A stretch of 64,000 nt of DNA. Origin: Flavobacterium difficile (GTDB lineage Bacteria; Bacteroidota; Bacteroidia; Flavobacteriales; Flavobacteriaceae). Both the position numbers and the translations under genes were made by a program. The notes below the pieces were generated by a model. The model was not told the DNA's origin and did no database searches. It saw only the letters and a list, made by a program, of their open reading frames with translations. Positions within the stretch are counted from its first letter, which is position 1. Each line of letters begins with the position of its first letter. Where the stretch lies: contig NZ_JAAJBT010000002.1 in assembly GCF_011392115.1 (NCBI RefSeq), forward strand, positions 1-64,000, read 5' to 3'. Positions 1 through 8,168 of the stretch are shown here, in pieces.

Positions 1-21
1 TCCCAACGGGACATTTTTTTT
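1..21 (+). terminator. Possible terminator of a gene left of the window
   Basis: The first bases form a short TCCC-AAC-GGGA hairpin followed directly by a run of T residues. Only four base pairs are visible and the stem may continue outside the window, so this is a tentative plus-strand terminator. Confidence 0.35.
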
Positions 22-334
22 AATCTGAACTTGAATCAGATTCTTTATGAGTTTATTGCAGTAAACTCCTTCTGAAATCCTTCGCGTTAGTGGGTGAAGT
101 GGCATCCTTTTTTTTGTTGTTGTCCTAATTTACCTATCTAAACACCAAACGCCTTCAACAAAATAAAAGATAGAACGTAACATACGACCTCGTTGTAAAA
201 TTAACGTGTGGTATAATGAATACTTCTCTAACGAGGGAACGCTCTAAAAAAGAAATGTGTGTTATCTAATTGACTTAAATTAAATATGATAAGTGGAATA
301 AAAAAAAGCACTTCCAAATGAAAGTGCTCTTTTG
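22..334. other. Non-coding stretch with several hairpins
   Basis: No convincing gene is present. Two tight inverted repeats (AATCTGA at 22-28 with 36-42; GAGTTTA at 49-55 with 62-68) and a weak CTTC/GAAG pair (80-83 with 96-99) are followed by a T-run near 107-115. A longer-range pair, CCTCGTT at 188-194 with AACGAGG at 230-236, encloses about 35 bases. This could be the 3' end of a structured RNA or a group of transcription-stop hairpins. I do not recognise an RNA family. Confidence 0.3.
298..328 (-). terminator. Terminator of the PUR-alpha-like gene
   Basis: AGCACTT (307-313) pairs with AAGTGCT (322-328). The A-run at 298-306 becomes a U-run on the minus-strand transcript, just past the stop codon of the gene ending at 335. 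Confidence 0.75.
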
Positions 335-724
335 TTATATATCGTCGAAATTAATATCTGTATAACTATTTGTAGATGTTGAAGTAATTTCTTCTTCTTG
401 TTGTGTTGAGTCAGAATAGTCGGATTCTTTTTTGAAGTCTTTTTGATGTCTTTCAGAAATTACTTCTTCACCTTTATGATTAATTACATATTCTGTCATT
501 TCACTTAAAATTTCATTGAAAGCGGCAAAATCTTCTTTGTAAAGATAAATTTTATGCTTTTTGAAATGATACGATCCATCTTCTTCTGTAAATTTTTTAC
601 TTTCAGTGATGGTAATGTAGTAGTCATCAGCTTTTGTTGCTCTTACATCGAAGAAGTATGTTCTTCTTCCAGCTCTTAATACTTTAGAAAAAATGTCTTT
701 TTCTAATAATTCTTTGTCAATCAT
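335..724 (-). CDS. PUR-alpha-like (DUF3276) protein
   Basis: A 129-residue protein matching my memory of the DUF3276/PUR family common in Bacteroidota: a short basic N-terminus with RAGRRTYFFDVR, a beta-rich core (DYYITITESK), and a FKKHKIYLYKEDF strand. The last 35 residues are acidic, Ser/Thr-rich and probably disordered. Members of the PUR fold bind single-stranded nucleic acid, so a cytosolic RNA/DNA-binding role is expected, but no specific target is known to me. It is a single-gene unit with its own terminator and stands about 70 bases from the ABC exporter gene, which lies upstream on the same strand. Identity is by family resemblance; the molecular role is inferred. Confidence 0.8.
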   Translation of the reverse strand: MIDKELLEKDIFSKVLRAGRRTYFFDVRATKADDYYITITESKKFTEEDGSYHFKKHKIYLYKEDFAAFNEILSEMTEYVINHKGEEVISERHQKDFKKESDYSDSTQQEEEITSTSTNSYTDINFDDI

Positions 725-795
725 AATCCTTCGTTCAATTATTAGTTTGGTTTAGTGTTTCAAAAATCTAAAAAAAAATAATAGTAAACAATTTT

Positions 796-2559
796 TTAAG
801 CATTTTCTTTTTCAGAAAGTTGTTTTAAATACAAATCTTTGTAAAATCCTTCTTGTGTGACTAATTGATTATGAGTGCCTTGTTGGACTATTTCACCTGA
901 ATCTAATACAATAATTTTATTTGCATTTTTAGCTGCTGAAGCGCGATGTGTAACTATAATTGTAGTTTTTTTATTAAATAATGTTTTGAAATTATTTATT
1001 ATTTTTTCTTCTGTTTCTGTATCAACTGCACTTAAACAATCATCTAAAATTAAAATAGGAGCTTCTTTAATAATGGCACGAGCAATTGAAACTCTTTGTT
1101 TTTGTCCACCTGAAAGAGTGATTCCTCTTTCTCCAAGTATGGTATCGTATTTGTTGTGAAAGGATTGAATATTACTATCTACAACGGCCATTTTCGCTGC
1201 TGATATTATTTCTTCATCTGTAGCGTTTTCTTTACCAAATTTAATATTGTTTTTAATTGAATCTGAAAACAAAAAAGGATCTTGTGGTACAATACTCATA
1301 CTGTTTCTTAGGTGAAATAAATCGTAAGAAGTTATGTTGTAATTATCAATTTTTATTTCTGATTTTTCTTTTACATCATGTATACGACATAATAATGACA
1401 AAATAGTAGATTTACCAGAGCCTGTTTTTCCCATTATAGCTATAGTTTCTCCTTTTTCAATTGTAAAATTAATGTTTTTTAAGGCTTGAATATTTGTGTC
1501 TTCATAGGTATAGCTTACATTTTTGAAAGTAATTTTTCCTTCTATATCTGTTTTAATATTTCCTGTATTTTGAATTTCAGGTTCTTCCAATAAAAATTCA
1601 TTGATTCTTTTTTGAGAAGCTTCTGCTTCCTGAACTAATGAGGAAACCCAACCAAAAGAGGCAACTGGCCACACTAACATTCCAATATATAAAAGAAATT
1701 TGGCAATTATACCGATATCTTTTATTTCACCTTTTACATACATTTGTCCGCCTACATATATCACAATTAAATAACTTAAACCAATTAATAAAACCATCAA
1801 TGGTCCAAATAAAGCTTGTGTTTTTGCTAATGATAAGTTTTTCTTTTTACTAATTTGCGAAAGTTTCGTAAAATAATTGTTTCTGTCATTTTCTAATGCG
1901 TATGCTTTAATAATACGTATTCCCGAAAAGAATTCTTGAGTAAATGAAGAAAGTGTGGATAAATTTTGCTGATATTCGGTACTTTTTTTATTAATTTTTT
2001 TACTTAAAATAAAAATGCTGTAGGATAAAATTGGTAAAGGCAATAGCGAATAAATAGTCAGTTTTACATTAATTGCCGACATACTGATAATAATAGCTGC
2101 AAATCTAATTACAGTATTTATAGTGTACATAACGGCAGGGCCAACATACATTCTTACTTTTCCCACATCTTCGCTTATGCGATTCATTAAATCGCCAGTT
2201 CTATTTTTTTTATAGAAGTTTTGAGATAGATTTTGATAATGATTAAAGATTTCATTCTTTAAATCAAATTCTACATAACGAGACATAACAATAAGTGCCT
2301 GGCGCATAAAAAAGGTTAATAATCCTGCAATCAATGTAAAAACAAAAATTAGAGCAATATTTTCAAGCAATTCTTTTTTTAAGAGAGAAGTGTCTTTATT
2401 TCCTGATTTTAGAAAAGTTTCAATAGAAGAAATTGATTTTCCAACTAATTCTGGAGTATATAATGCAAAAATTTGTGCTACTATTGTAATAATTATTCCA
2501 AATAAAAATCGGTATTTGTATTTTGCGAAATATTTATTTAAATATCGTAATTCTTTCAT
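796..2559 (-). CDS. ABC transporter, fused permease/ATPase (MsbA-like)
   Basis: A 587-residue half-transporter exporter. The N-terminal half carries the six-helix transmembrane domain (hydrophobic segments from about residue 17 to 310). The C-terminal half is the ATPase: Walker A GKTGSGKST near residue 375, signature LSGGQKQR near 485, Walker B ILILDD near 503 and the H-loop histidine in VTHRAS near 536. All catalytic motifs are intact and the length is normal for the family, so it should act as a homodimer (or with a partner) in the inner membrane. The substrate cannot be told from sequence; lipid, peptide or drug export are all possible. It starts at ATG 2559 and is transcribed away from the leucine-dehydrogenase-like gene. 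Confidence 0.88.
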   Translation of the reverse strand: MKELRYLNKYFAKYKYRFLFGIIITIVAQIFALYTPELVGKSISSIETFLKSGNKDTSLLKKELLENIALIFVFTLIAGLLTFFMRQALIVMSRYVEFDLKNEIFNHYQNLSQNFYKKNRTGDLMNRISEDVGKVRMYVGPAVMYTINTVIRFAAIIISMSAINVKLTIYSLLPLPILSYSIFILSKKINKKSTEYQQNLSTLSSFTQEFFSGIRIIKAYALENDRNNYFTKLSQISKKKNLSLAKTQALFGPLMVLLIGLSYLIVIYVGGQMYVKGEIKDIGIIAKFLLYIGMLVWPVASFGWVSSLVQEAEASQKRINEFLLEEPEIQNTGNIKTDIEGKITFKNVSYTYEDTNIQALKNINFTIEKGETIAIMGKTGSGKSTILSLLCRIHDVKEKSEIKIDNYNITSYDLFHLRNSMSIVPQDPFLFSDSIKNNIKFGKENATDEEIISAAKMAVVDSNIQSFHNKYDTILGERGITLSGGQKQRVSIARAIIKEAPILILDDCLSAVDTETEEKIINNFKTLFNKKTTIIVTHRASAAKNANKIIVLDSGEIVQQGTHNQLVTQEGFYKDLYLKQLSEKENA

Positions 2560-2694
2560 TTAAAGTGATATAATTAAAAGTTTTTATGTTTTTTCTTTGT
2601 TTTTTTAAGTGTTTTCAAATTAATATTGCATCATTTTAAATTATTGTATTCGTAAAAATAAAATAAAAAACAAGAATTATTTATAATTTATATA

Positions 2695-2702
2695 TAAATT
2701 TG
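2695..2702 (+). promoter_or_regulatory. Promoter -7 box of the amino-acid dehydrogenase gene
   Basis: TAAATTTG matches the Bacteroidota TAnnTTTG box. It contains the alternative TTG start codon at 2700, so that start would lie upstream of transcription; this supports the ATG at 2736. No clear -33 TTTG is seen. Confidence 0.55.
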
Positions 2703-2735
2703 TATCTTATTATTGATAAAAAATCAAACACACTC

Positions 2736-3842
2736 ATGACAACAGATGTAATAAATTCAAATGAACTACATAAAGTAGATCCTGTTTTTGGTCAAATTTC
2801 TTTTGATGGACACGAACAAGTTGTTTTTTGTAATGACAAAGATACAGGTTTAAAAGCAATAATTGGAATTCATAATACAGTTCTTGGTCCGGCACTTGGT
2901 GGAACTAGAATGTGGAAGTATTCTAACGAATGGGAAGCTTTAAACGATGTATTAAGATTATCTCGCGGGATGTCTTTTAAATCTTCTATTTCAGGTTTAA
3001 ATTTAGGTGGTGGTAAAGCTGTTATTATTGGTGATGCTAAAACAGAAAAAACTCCTGAATTAATGCGAAAATTTGGTCAGTATGTAGATTCTTTATCAGG
3101 AAAATATATTACTGCTGAAGATGTCGGTATGGAAACAAAAGACATGGATACCGTAAGAGAAGTAACTAAATATGTAACTGGAATCTCTGAAAGTAAAGGT
3201 GGTTCTGGAAATCCTTCTCCAATTACTGCGTATGGTGTTTTTATGGGAATGAAAGCGGCTGCCAAACATAAATTTGGTGTAGATACTTTAGCTGGTAAAA
3301 GAGTTTTAGTTCAAGGAATAGGCCATGTTGGTGAAGTTTTAGTACAACATTTAACGAATGAAGGTGCGATGGTAACTATTTCTGATATTAATGAAAATAG
3401 ATTACATGAAGTTGGTTCGAAATACGGTGCAAAAATTTTTACTGGAAACGATTTATATAGTTTAGATGTTGATATTTATGCGCCATGTGCTTTAGGAGCT
3501 ACTATTAATGATGATACTATCAGCAAAATTCAAGCAAAAGTAATTGCTGGAGCAGCTAATAATCAATTAGCCAATGAAGTAATTCACGGTAAATTATTAA
3601 AAGAAAAGGGTATTTTGTATGCTCCAGATTTCTTAATCAATGCTGGTGGTGTAATTAATGTATATTCTGAATTAGCAAATTTAACAGCTGCGCAAGTAAT
3701 GGAAAAAACAGAAAATATTTATAACACAGCAATGGATATTTTCAATTTATCAGATGTTCAAAATATTACAACACATCAAGCGGCTTTAAATATCGCTCAG
3801 AAAAGAATTGATGACCGAAAAAAAGAATTAGAAAACAAATAA
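2736..3842 (+). CDS. Leucine dehydrogenase-like Glu/Leu/Phe/Val dehydrogenase
   Basis: A 368-residue NAD-dependent amino-acid dehydrogenase. The N-terminal domain has the glycine-rich substrate loop (GPALGGTRMW) and the GGGKAVIIGD segment with the family lysine. The C-terminal Rossmann domain has VQGIGHVGEVL followed by the acidic residue in TISDIN. The length and LGGGKAV context fit the octameric leucine dehydrogenase branch better than glutamate dehydrogenase. It likely deaminates branched-chain amino acids reversibly in the cytosol and may help make branched fatty-acid precursors. The start at 2736 (MTTDVINSNEL) was chosen because the longer TTG start lies inside the promoter box. A strong hairpin terminator follows. 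Confidence 0.85.
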   Translation: MTTDVINSNELHKVDPVFGQISFDGHEQVVFCNDKDTGLKAIIGIHNTVLGPALGGTRMWKYSNEWEALNDVLRLSRGMSFKSSISGLNLGGGKAVIIGDAKTEKTPELMRKFGQYVDSLSGKYITAEDVGMETKDMDTVREVTKYVTGISESKGGSGNPSPITAYGVFMGMKAAAKHKFGVDTLAGKRVLVQGIGHVGEVLVQHLTNEGAMVTISDINENRLHEVGSKYGAKIFTGNDLYSLDVDIYAPCALGATINDDTISKIQAKVIAGAANNQLANEVIHGKLLKEKGILYAPDFLINAGGVINVYSELANLTAAQVMEKTENIYNTAMDIFNLSDVQNITTHQAALNIAQKRIDDRKKELENK

Positions 3843-3862
3843 TTCTTTAAAATAAAATATTG

Positions 3863-3870
3863 TAAATTTG
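3863..3870 (+). promoter_or_regulatory. Candidate promoter box upstream of nusB
   Basis: TAAATTTG fits the TAnnTTTG consensus, 49 bases before the nusB ATG. It sits immediately before the terminator hairpin of the upstream gene, so the nusB leader would begin within that hairpin. Confidence 0.4.
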
Positions 3871-3906
3871 TCCCGATGATTTTTTTATCATCGGGATAAT
3901 TTTTTA
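3871..3906 (+). terminator. Strong terminator after the dehydrogenase gene
   Basis: A perfect 10-bp stem (TCCCGATGAT, 3871-3880, with 3887-3896) and a six-T loop, followed by TAATTTTTT. It ends the dehydrogenase transcript just before nusB. Confidence 0.85.
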
Positions 3907-3918
3907 AAGTTCTTAGCC

Positions 3919-4860
3919 ATGCTTAACAGAAGACATTTTAGAGTAAAAGTGATGCAAACCATCTATGCCATGCATCAACATGAATCTGATTCATTAGATA
4001 AAGAAGAAAGATTTTTATTACAAAGTATTGATAATTCTCAGGATTTGTATTTACTAATGCTTTCCATTTTCGATGAGTTACAATTGAAAGAAAGAACCTA
4101 TTTAGAATTAGCTTCAAAAAAACATTTGGCTACCAAAGAAGAACAAAATCCAAATTATAAATTTGTAAATAACAGCTTTTTCAAAATTCTAGCCAATCAC
4201 ACTGCTTTTTATGATAAGTTAGAAGAAAGAAAAATCGATAATTGGAAGCGTAACGACGATTGTATTATCTTTTTATTAGAAGCTATAAAAACTTCTGATT
4301 TATACAAAAGATATATGGCTGTTGAAACGACAGAATTTAAAAAAGACATTTTCTTCATGTATGATGTTTTTAATGAAATTATCGCTCCCAACGAAAAATT
4401 ATATGACTATTTGGAAGATTATAAAATAACTTGGGTAGATGATATTCCGGTTATTAATACTTTACTTTCTAAACAAATTAAGGCGATTAAAAGTTTCGAA
4501 GATACAATAGAATTACCTCAAGTTTTTAAAGATTTAGACGATAAAGAATTTGTTAGAAATTTATTCAGAAAAACAGTTTTAAACGAAGTAGAATTTGCCA
4601 AAGAATTTGAAAATAAAACACCAAATTGGGATAAAGATAGAATCGCAGAATTAGATACGATTATTCTTAAAATGGCCATTTGTGAATTATTGAAATTTCC
4701 ATCAATTCCAGTGAAAGTAACTTTAAATGAATATTTGGAAATTTCTAAAGAGTATTCTACACCAAAAAGCAGTATATTTATAAACGGAATCTTAGATAAT
4801 TTGGTAAAAGATTTTAAAGCTTCAGAAAAATTAAAAAAATCTGGTAGAGGATTATTATAA
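3919..4860 (+). CDS. nusB: Transcription antitermination protein NusB
   Basis: A 313-residue protein that begins MLNRRHFRVKVMQTIYAM, the helix-1 signature of NusB. About 150 extra residues lie between this and the C-terminal NusB helices (LDTIILKMAICELLKFPSIPVKVTLNEYLEISKEYS, near 235-280). Long NusB forms of about 300 residues are usual in Bacteroidota. NusB binds boxA RNA with NusE (ribosomal protein S10) and prevents premature termination in rRNA operons. The gene heads a short unit with the DUF1573 lipoprotein and yajC, spaced 9 and 25 bases apart. Confidence 0.9.
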   Translation: MLNRRHFRVKVMQTIYAMHQHESDSLDKEERFLLQSIDNSQDLYLLMLSIFDELQLKERTYLELASKKHLATKEEQNPNYKFVNNSFFKILANHTAFYDKLEERKIDNWKRNDDCIIFLLEAIKTSDLYKRYMAVETTEFKKDIFFMYDVFNEIIAPNEKLYDYLEDYKITWVDDIPVINTLLSKQIKAIKSFEDTIELPQVFKDLDDKEFVRNLFRKTVLNEVEFAKEFENKTPNWDKDRIAELDTIILKMAICELLKFPSIPVKVTLNEYLEISKEYSTPKSSIFINGILDNLVKDFKASEKLKKSGRGLL

Positions 4861-4869
4861 ATTAGTAAT

Positions 4870-5325
4870 ATGAAAAAAATAGTTAACGTTATTTTAGTTA
4901 CCTCTTTAGTAGTAACTTTTTCTTGTAAAAAAGAGTCTAATGATTCAGAATCTTCAGTTGTAAGAAGTTTACAAGAAAATGCCAAAGTGCCAAAAACTAA
5001 AATTGAATTTGATAGAGAAATTCATAATTTTGGTCAAATTTCACAAGGCGAAATTGTTGAAACTACAGTTTCAATTAAAAATATTGGTGAAAACGATTTA
5101 TATATTGTAGATGCTCATGGTTCTTGTGGGTGTACTGTTCCTGAAGTTACAAAAGAAGCCATCGAACCAGGAGAATCTGCTCCAATAAAAGTAAAATTCG
5201 ATTCTAATGGAAAATCTGGTGAAGTAACTAAAACAGTTATGGTTACTTGTAATACTGCAAAAGTTGTTGAGAATTTTAAAATTAAAGCAAGTATAAGATC
5301 TAGTGATAAATCACAAAAAAACTAA
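4870..5325 (+). CDS. DUF1573 domain lipoprotein
   Basis: A 151-residue protein with a lipoprotein signal peptide (hydrophobic residues 4-16, lipobox ending in Cys19) and one DUF1573 beta-sandwich domain. The domain shows FDREIHNFGQISQGE, then the conserved SCGCT motif in HGSCGCTVPEV, and a GKSGEVTKTVMV strand. DUF1573 domains resemble immunoglobulin-like/MSP folds and are abundant on the Bacteroidota surface or in the periplasm. No enzymatic role is known to me. It lies 9 bases after nusB and 25 before yajC, a common flavobacterial order, so it is probably co-transcribed. Confidence 0.85.
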   Translation: MKKIVNVILVTSLVVTFSCKKESNDSESSVVRSLQENAKVPKTKIEFDREIHNFGQISQGEIVETTVSIKNIGENDLYIVDAHGSCGCTVPEVTKEAIEPGESAPIKVKFDSNGKSGEVTKTVMVTCNTAKVVENFKIKASIRSSDKSQKN

Positions 5326-5350
5326 TAAACGAATCTTTAAAAACTAAGAA

Positions 5351-5623
5351 ATGGATCCAATGTTAATTGTACAATTGGTATTAATGATAGGAGTGTTTTA
5401 TTTCCTAATTATTTTGCCAAAAAATAAGAAATTAAAATTAGAAAAAACTTTTTTAACTAATTTGAAAGCAGGTGATAAAATTATTACAATTGCCGGTATT
5501 CACGGTAAAGTTTCTGAAATTGCCGAAACTACAATCGTAATGGAAACTATGTCTGGAAAATTGAAAATTGAAAAAAGCGCTATTTCAGCAGAAATGAGTT
5601 TGAAATTAAACGAAAAAAAATAA
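5351..5623 (+). CDS. yajC: Preprotein translocase accessory subunit YajC
   Basis: A 90-residue protein with one N-terminal membrane helix (residues 4-22) and the YajC cytosolic signature FLIILPKNKKLK ... LKAGDKIITIAGIHGKV. YajC associates with SecDF and supports the Sec translocon but is not essential in the bacteria where it has been tested. Length and motif order are standard. It is the last gene of the nusB unit and is followed by a bidirectional terminator shared with pepT. Confidence 0.92.
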   Translation: MDPMLIVQLVLMIGVFYFLIILPKNKKLKLEKTFLTNLKAGDKIITIAGIHGKVSEIAETTIVMETMSGKLKIEKSAISAEMSLKLNEKK

Positions 5624-5646
5624 TATTTTTACATTTCAAAAAAAAT

Positions 5647-5699
5647 AAATCCCAAATTCCAAACTGTAAAACAGAAGAATTTGGGATTTTATTTTATGG
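5647..5699. terminator. Bidirectional terminator between yajC and pepT
   Basis: AAATCCCAAATTC (5647-5659) pairs with GAATTTGGGATTT (5687-5699), a 13-bp stem with A/T flanks on both sides. It lies between convergent genes. Confidence 0.8.
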
Positions 5700-5738
5700 A
5701 ATATCCAATTTTGAGATTTGGAATTTTTAAGTTGGGAT

Positions 5739-6986
5739 TTACTTTTTATTCTGAATTGCATTTAATTCTGCAATCTTCACAATCACTTCAATTGCTTTTT
5801 GCATACTTTCTACAGGAACATATTCATATTTTCCATGAAAGTTATGTCCGCCAGCAAAAATATTCGGACAAGGTAATCCCATAAATGATAAACGAGAACC
5901 ATCAGTTCCACCACGAATTGGCTTAATTAAAGGCTTGATGTTTAATTCTTTCATGGCTTGTTCGGCTAATTTTACAATATGCATTACTGGTTCTACCTTT
6001 TCGCGCATATTATAGTATTGATCTTTTATTTCTAAAACAGCAATGGCTTCACCAAATTGTTTTTGATATTTTTTGTTAATTTTCGCCACAACTTCTTCTA
6101 CATACTCTTTGCGTTTTTCAAACTTCTTACGGTTATGATCTCTAATAATTAATTGCACTAAAGTTTCTTCAATGCTTCCTTGAATATTTGTAACGTGATA
6201 AAATCCTTCGTAATTTTTAGTTGTTTCTGGAGTTTCGTCTTTTGGTAATTTAGTAATAAATTTATTAGCTAATAGCATCGAATTTATCATTTTTCCTTTA
6301 GCATACCCAGGATGAACGCTTTTACCTTTGAATGTAATTTTTACACCTGCAGCATTAAAGTTTTCGTATTCTAATTCTCCAATTTGACTTCCATCCATAG
6401 TATAAGCCCAATCTGCACCGAATTTTTCTACATCAAAATGATCTGCTCCACGGCCAATTTCTTCATCTGGAGTAAAACAAACTTTTAATGTTCCGTGTTT
6501 AATTTGTGGATTTTGAACTAAATACTCCATTGCAGTCATAATTTCTGTAATTCCTGCTTTGTCATCAGCTCCCAACAAGGTTGTTCCGTCTGTGGTGATT
6601 AAAGTTTGTCCTTTATATAACAACAAATCTTTAAAATAAGAAGGTGAAAGAATGATGTTTTTCTCTGCATTTAATACGATATCACCACCATCATAATTTT
6701 TAATAATTTGTGGTTTAACATCTTTTCCTGTGAAATCTGGAGTCGTATCAAAATGAGATACAAAACCGATAGTAGGTACTTCGTAATCTAAATTACTTGG
6801 TAAAGTTGCCATTACATAGGATTTATCATCAATTGAAACATCTGACAAACCTATATGTTTTAATTCTTCTGCTAATTTATTAGCTAAATCCCATTGTTTA
6901 GCTGTACTTGGAGTAGTATTAGATTCTGGATCCGATTCTGTATCAACAGTTACATATCCAATAAAACGATCAATTATATGTTGCAT
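5739..6986 (-). CDS. pepT: Peptidase T (tripeptidase)
   Basis: A 415-residue M20-family zinc aminopeptidase that removes the N-terminal residue of tripeptides in the cytosol. Visible motifs include the first zinc ligand region VSHFDTTPD, the bridging aspartate in LLGADDKAG, the catalytic glutamate pair in TPDEEIGRG, the ligand segment [16 protein letters not shown] and the final histidine in [11 protein letters not shown]. The length matches PepT (about 410). It is a single-gene unit convergent with yajC, with a promoter box at 7008-7015. Confidence 0.93.
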   Translation of the reverse strand: MQHIIDRFIGYVTVDTESDPESNTTPSTAKQWDLANKLAEELKHIGLSDVSIDDKSYVMATLPSNLDYEVPTIGFVSHFDTTPDFTGKDVKPQIIKNYDGGDIVLNAEKNIILSPSYFKDLLLYKGQTLITTDGTTLLGADDKAGITEIMTAMEYLVQNPQIKHGTLKVCFTPDEEIGRGADHFDVEKFGADWAYTMDGSQIGELEYENFNAAGVKITFKGKSVHPGYAKGKMINSMLLANKFITKLPKDETPETTKNYEGFYHVTNIQGSIEETLVQLIIRDHNRKKFEKRKEYVEEVVAKINKKYQKQFGEAIAVLEIKDQYYNMREKVEPVMHIVKLAEQAMKELNIKPLIKPIRGGTDGSRLSFMGLPCPNIFAGGHNFHGKYEYVPVESMQKAIEVIVKIAELNAIQNKK

Positions 6987-7007
6987 CTTTTAGTGTTTTA
7001 AGAGCTG

Positions 7008-7015
7008 CAAATATA
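7008..7015 (-). promoter_or_regulatory. Promoter -7 box of pepT
   Basis: The minus strand reads TATATTTG, a match to TAnnTTTG, about 22 bases before the pepT start codon, giving a short leader. The -33 element is unclear because a period-7 repeat lies there. Confidence 0.5.
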
Positions 7016-7069
7016 GTAAAAAGTACGAAGTTAGATTTACGAAGTTTGAAGTAAGATTTACGATATTTT
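7014..7069. repeat. Degenerate period-7 repeat
   Basis: About eight consecutive heptamers can be read in phase: TAGTAAA, AAGTACG, AAGTTAG, ATTTACG, AAGTTTG, AAGTAAG, ATTTACG, ATATTTT. ATTTACG occurs twice, 21 bases apart. The block lies between the 3' end of the TonB-like gene and the pepT promoter. The period equals that of the heptamer arrays in the polysaccharide cluster, but the sequence is only loosely similar. Confidence 0.5.
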
Positions 7070-8060
7070 AATATGAAAAATTATAAGTAATATTACCAGT
7101 TTGTCTATCGGCTGCTGATTCACTTGGTTGCCAGGTAGTTTGTAAGGCATATTTTTTTGCTAATGCAATTAAACAAGCATCTGCTGTTGAACCTTTTGCG
7201 TTTGAAGCTGATATGGTTTTTCCAGATTTATTTACAGTAACTTCAATGACTACTCTACCTGCTTGATTACAATCATTTGATGTTGGTGGAATGTACGCTA
7301 CACGTCTTCCAGATAAAGAATAATTTGTACCTTTTCCATTTCCACTGCCGTTTCCACCACCAGACCCTGAACCACTTCCAGATCCAGACCCTGTTCCGTT
7401 TCCAGATCCGTTTCCACCACCGTTTCCACCTCCAGAACCACCACCGCCATAGTATCCATTTGAGTTGGTATTTCCATTTGCAGAACCTTGATTTCCTGAT
7501 GTAGCGCTGTTTCCGTCACCACCTTTGTTTTTTCCTTTTAGCATATTACTTACCGTACTATTGTTTTTTTTAACGGGAGTTTTTACTGATTCAACAGGTT
7601 TCTCGGTCGGTTTTTTGTCCTTTGGTTTGTTTTTTACTTTTGGTGGAGTTGTCACTTCTGCACCAACATTATCTTGAGTTAAAATTTCTTCTGGCGTTGC
7701 TTCTTCTGGCTCTGAAGCAATGTTTTTCATATTAACTTCTAACGTTTCATTCAAATAATCATCGCCTTTGCCAAAATCAGTATCACCATAATTAAGCGAA
7801 ACGCCGCCACCGCCACCGCCTTGAGCTATTAACATTTCAGTTTTACCATAAGGAGGCCAAAAGCGAAGAAAAAACAATAAAATTAAAATACTGCTAAATG
7901 AATAGATGGTAATTATTAGGGATTTTCTAGAATCAGAAAAATTTTGTTTTTTTAAATATTGAATCAAAACATATAAAACTACAGCCAATATCGCAAATAT
8001 AAGTAGCAACATTGAACCGTGATCATTGATGTATTTTAATATTTTTATAGATTTTCTCAT
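7068..8060 (-). CDS. TonB-family protein with an unusual two-helix N-terminus
   Basis: A 330-residue protein. It has two hydrophobic segments (about residues 15-37 and 47-67), where classical TonB has one. Next come a six-glycine run and the flavobacterial TonB-like segment VSLNYGDTDFGKG, a Pro/Lys/Glu-rich periplasmic spacer (PPKVKNKPKDKKPTEKP), and a long Gly/Asn/Ser-rich linker (about 175-245). The C-terminal domain (about 250-330) contains GRVVIEVTVNKSGKTISA and ends TGNITYNFSY, as in TonB C-terminal domains. TonB transmits proton-motive force from ExbBD to outer-membrane transporters. No exbB or exbD is adjacent. Energy transduction is therefore inferred; a structural linker role is an alternative. 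Confidence 0.7.
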   Translation of the reverse strand: MRKSIKILKYINDHGSMLLLIFAILAVVLYVLIQYLKKQNFSDSRKSLIITIYSFSSILILLFFLRFWPPYGKTEMLIAQGGGGGGVSLNYGDTDFGKGDDYLNETLEVNMKNIASEPEEATPEEILTQDNVGAEVTTPPKVKNKPKDKKPTEKPVESVKTPVKKNNSTVSNMLKGKNKGGDGNSATSGNQGSANGNTNSNGYYGGGGSGGGNGGGNGSGNGTGSGSGSGSGSGGGNGSGNGKGTNYSLSGRRVAYIPPTSNDCNQAGRVVIEVTVNKSGKTISASNAKGSTADACLIALAKKYALQTTWQPSESAADRQTGNITYNFSY

Positions 8061-8114
8061 TCAATCAGATTATGTATAATAACGAATAAAAGTACTAAAA
8101 ATTGTTTAAACAAA

Positions 8115-8148
8115 AAAACTACGTCAAAAATTATTCCAACGTAGTTTT
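8115..8148 (-). terminator. Terminator of the second dehydrogenase gene
   Basis: AAAACTACGT (8115-8124) pairs with ACGTAGTTTT (8139-8148), a 10-bp stem with a 14-base loop, 20 bases after the stop codon of the minus-strand gene at 8169. The A-run preceding it on the plus strand gives the U-run. Confidence 0.75.
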
Positions 8149-8168
8149 ATAAAGGTATTGTGGTGTGT

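Noticed and set aside
4518-4985. 155-codon antisense ORF across nusB and the DUF1573 gene
   Set aside because: It overlaps two well-supported genes and has no recognisable domain.
7277-7522. ORFs within the Gly-rich part of the TonB-like gene (other frame and antisense)
   Set aside because: They are shadows of a low-complexity coding repeat and show no domain.
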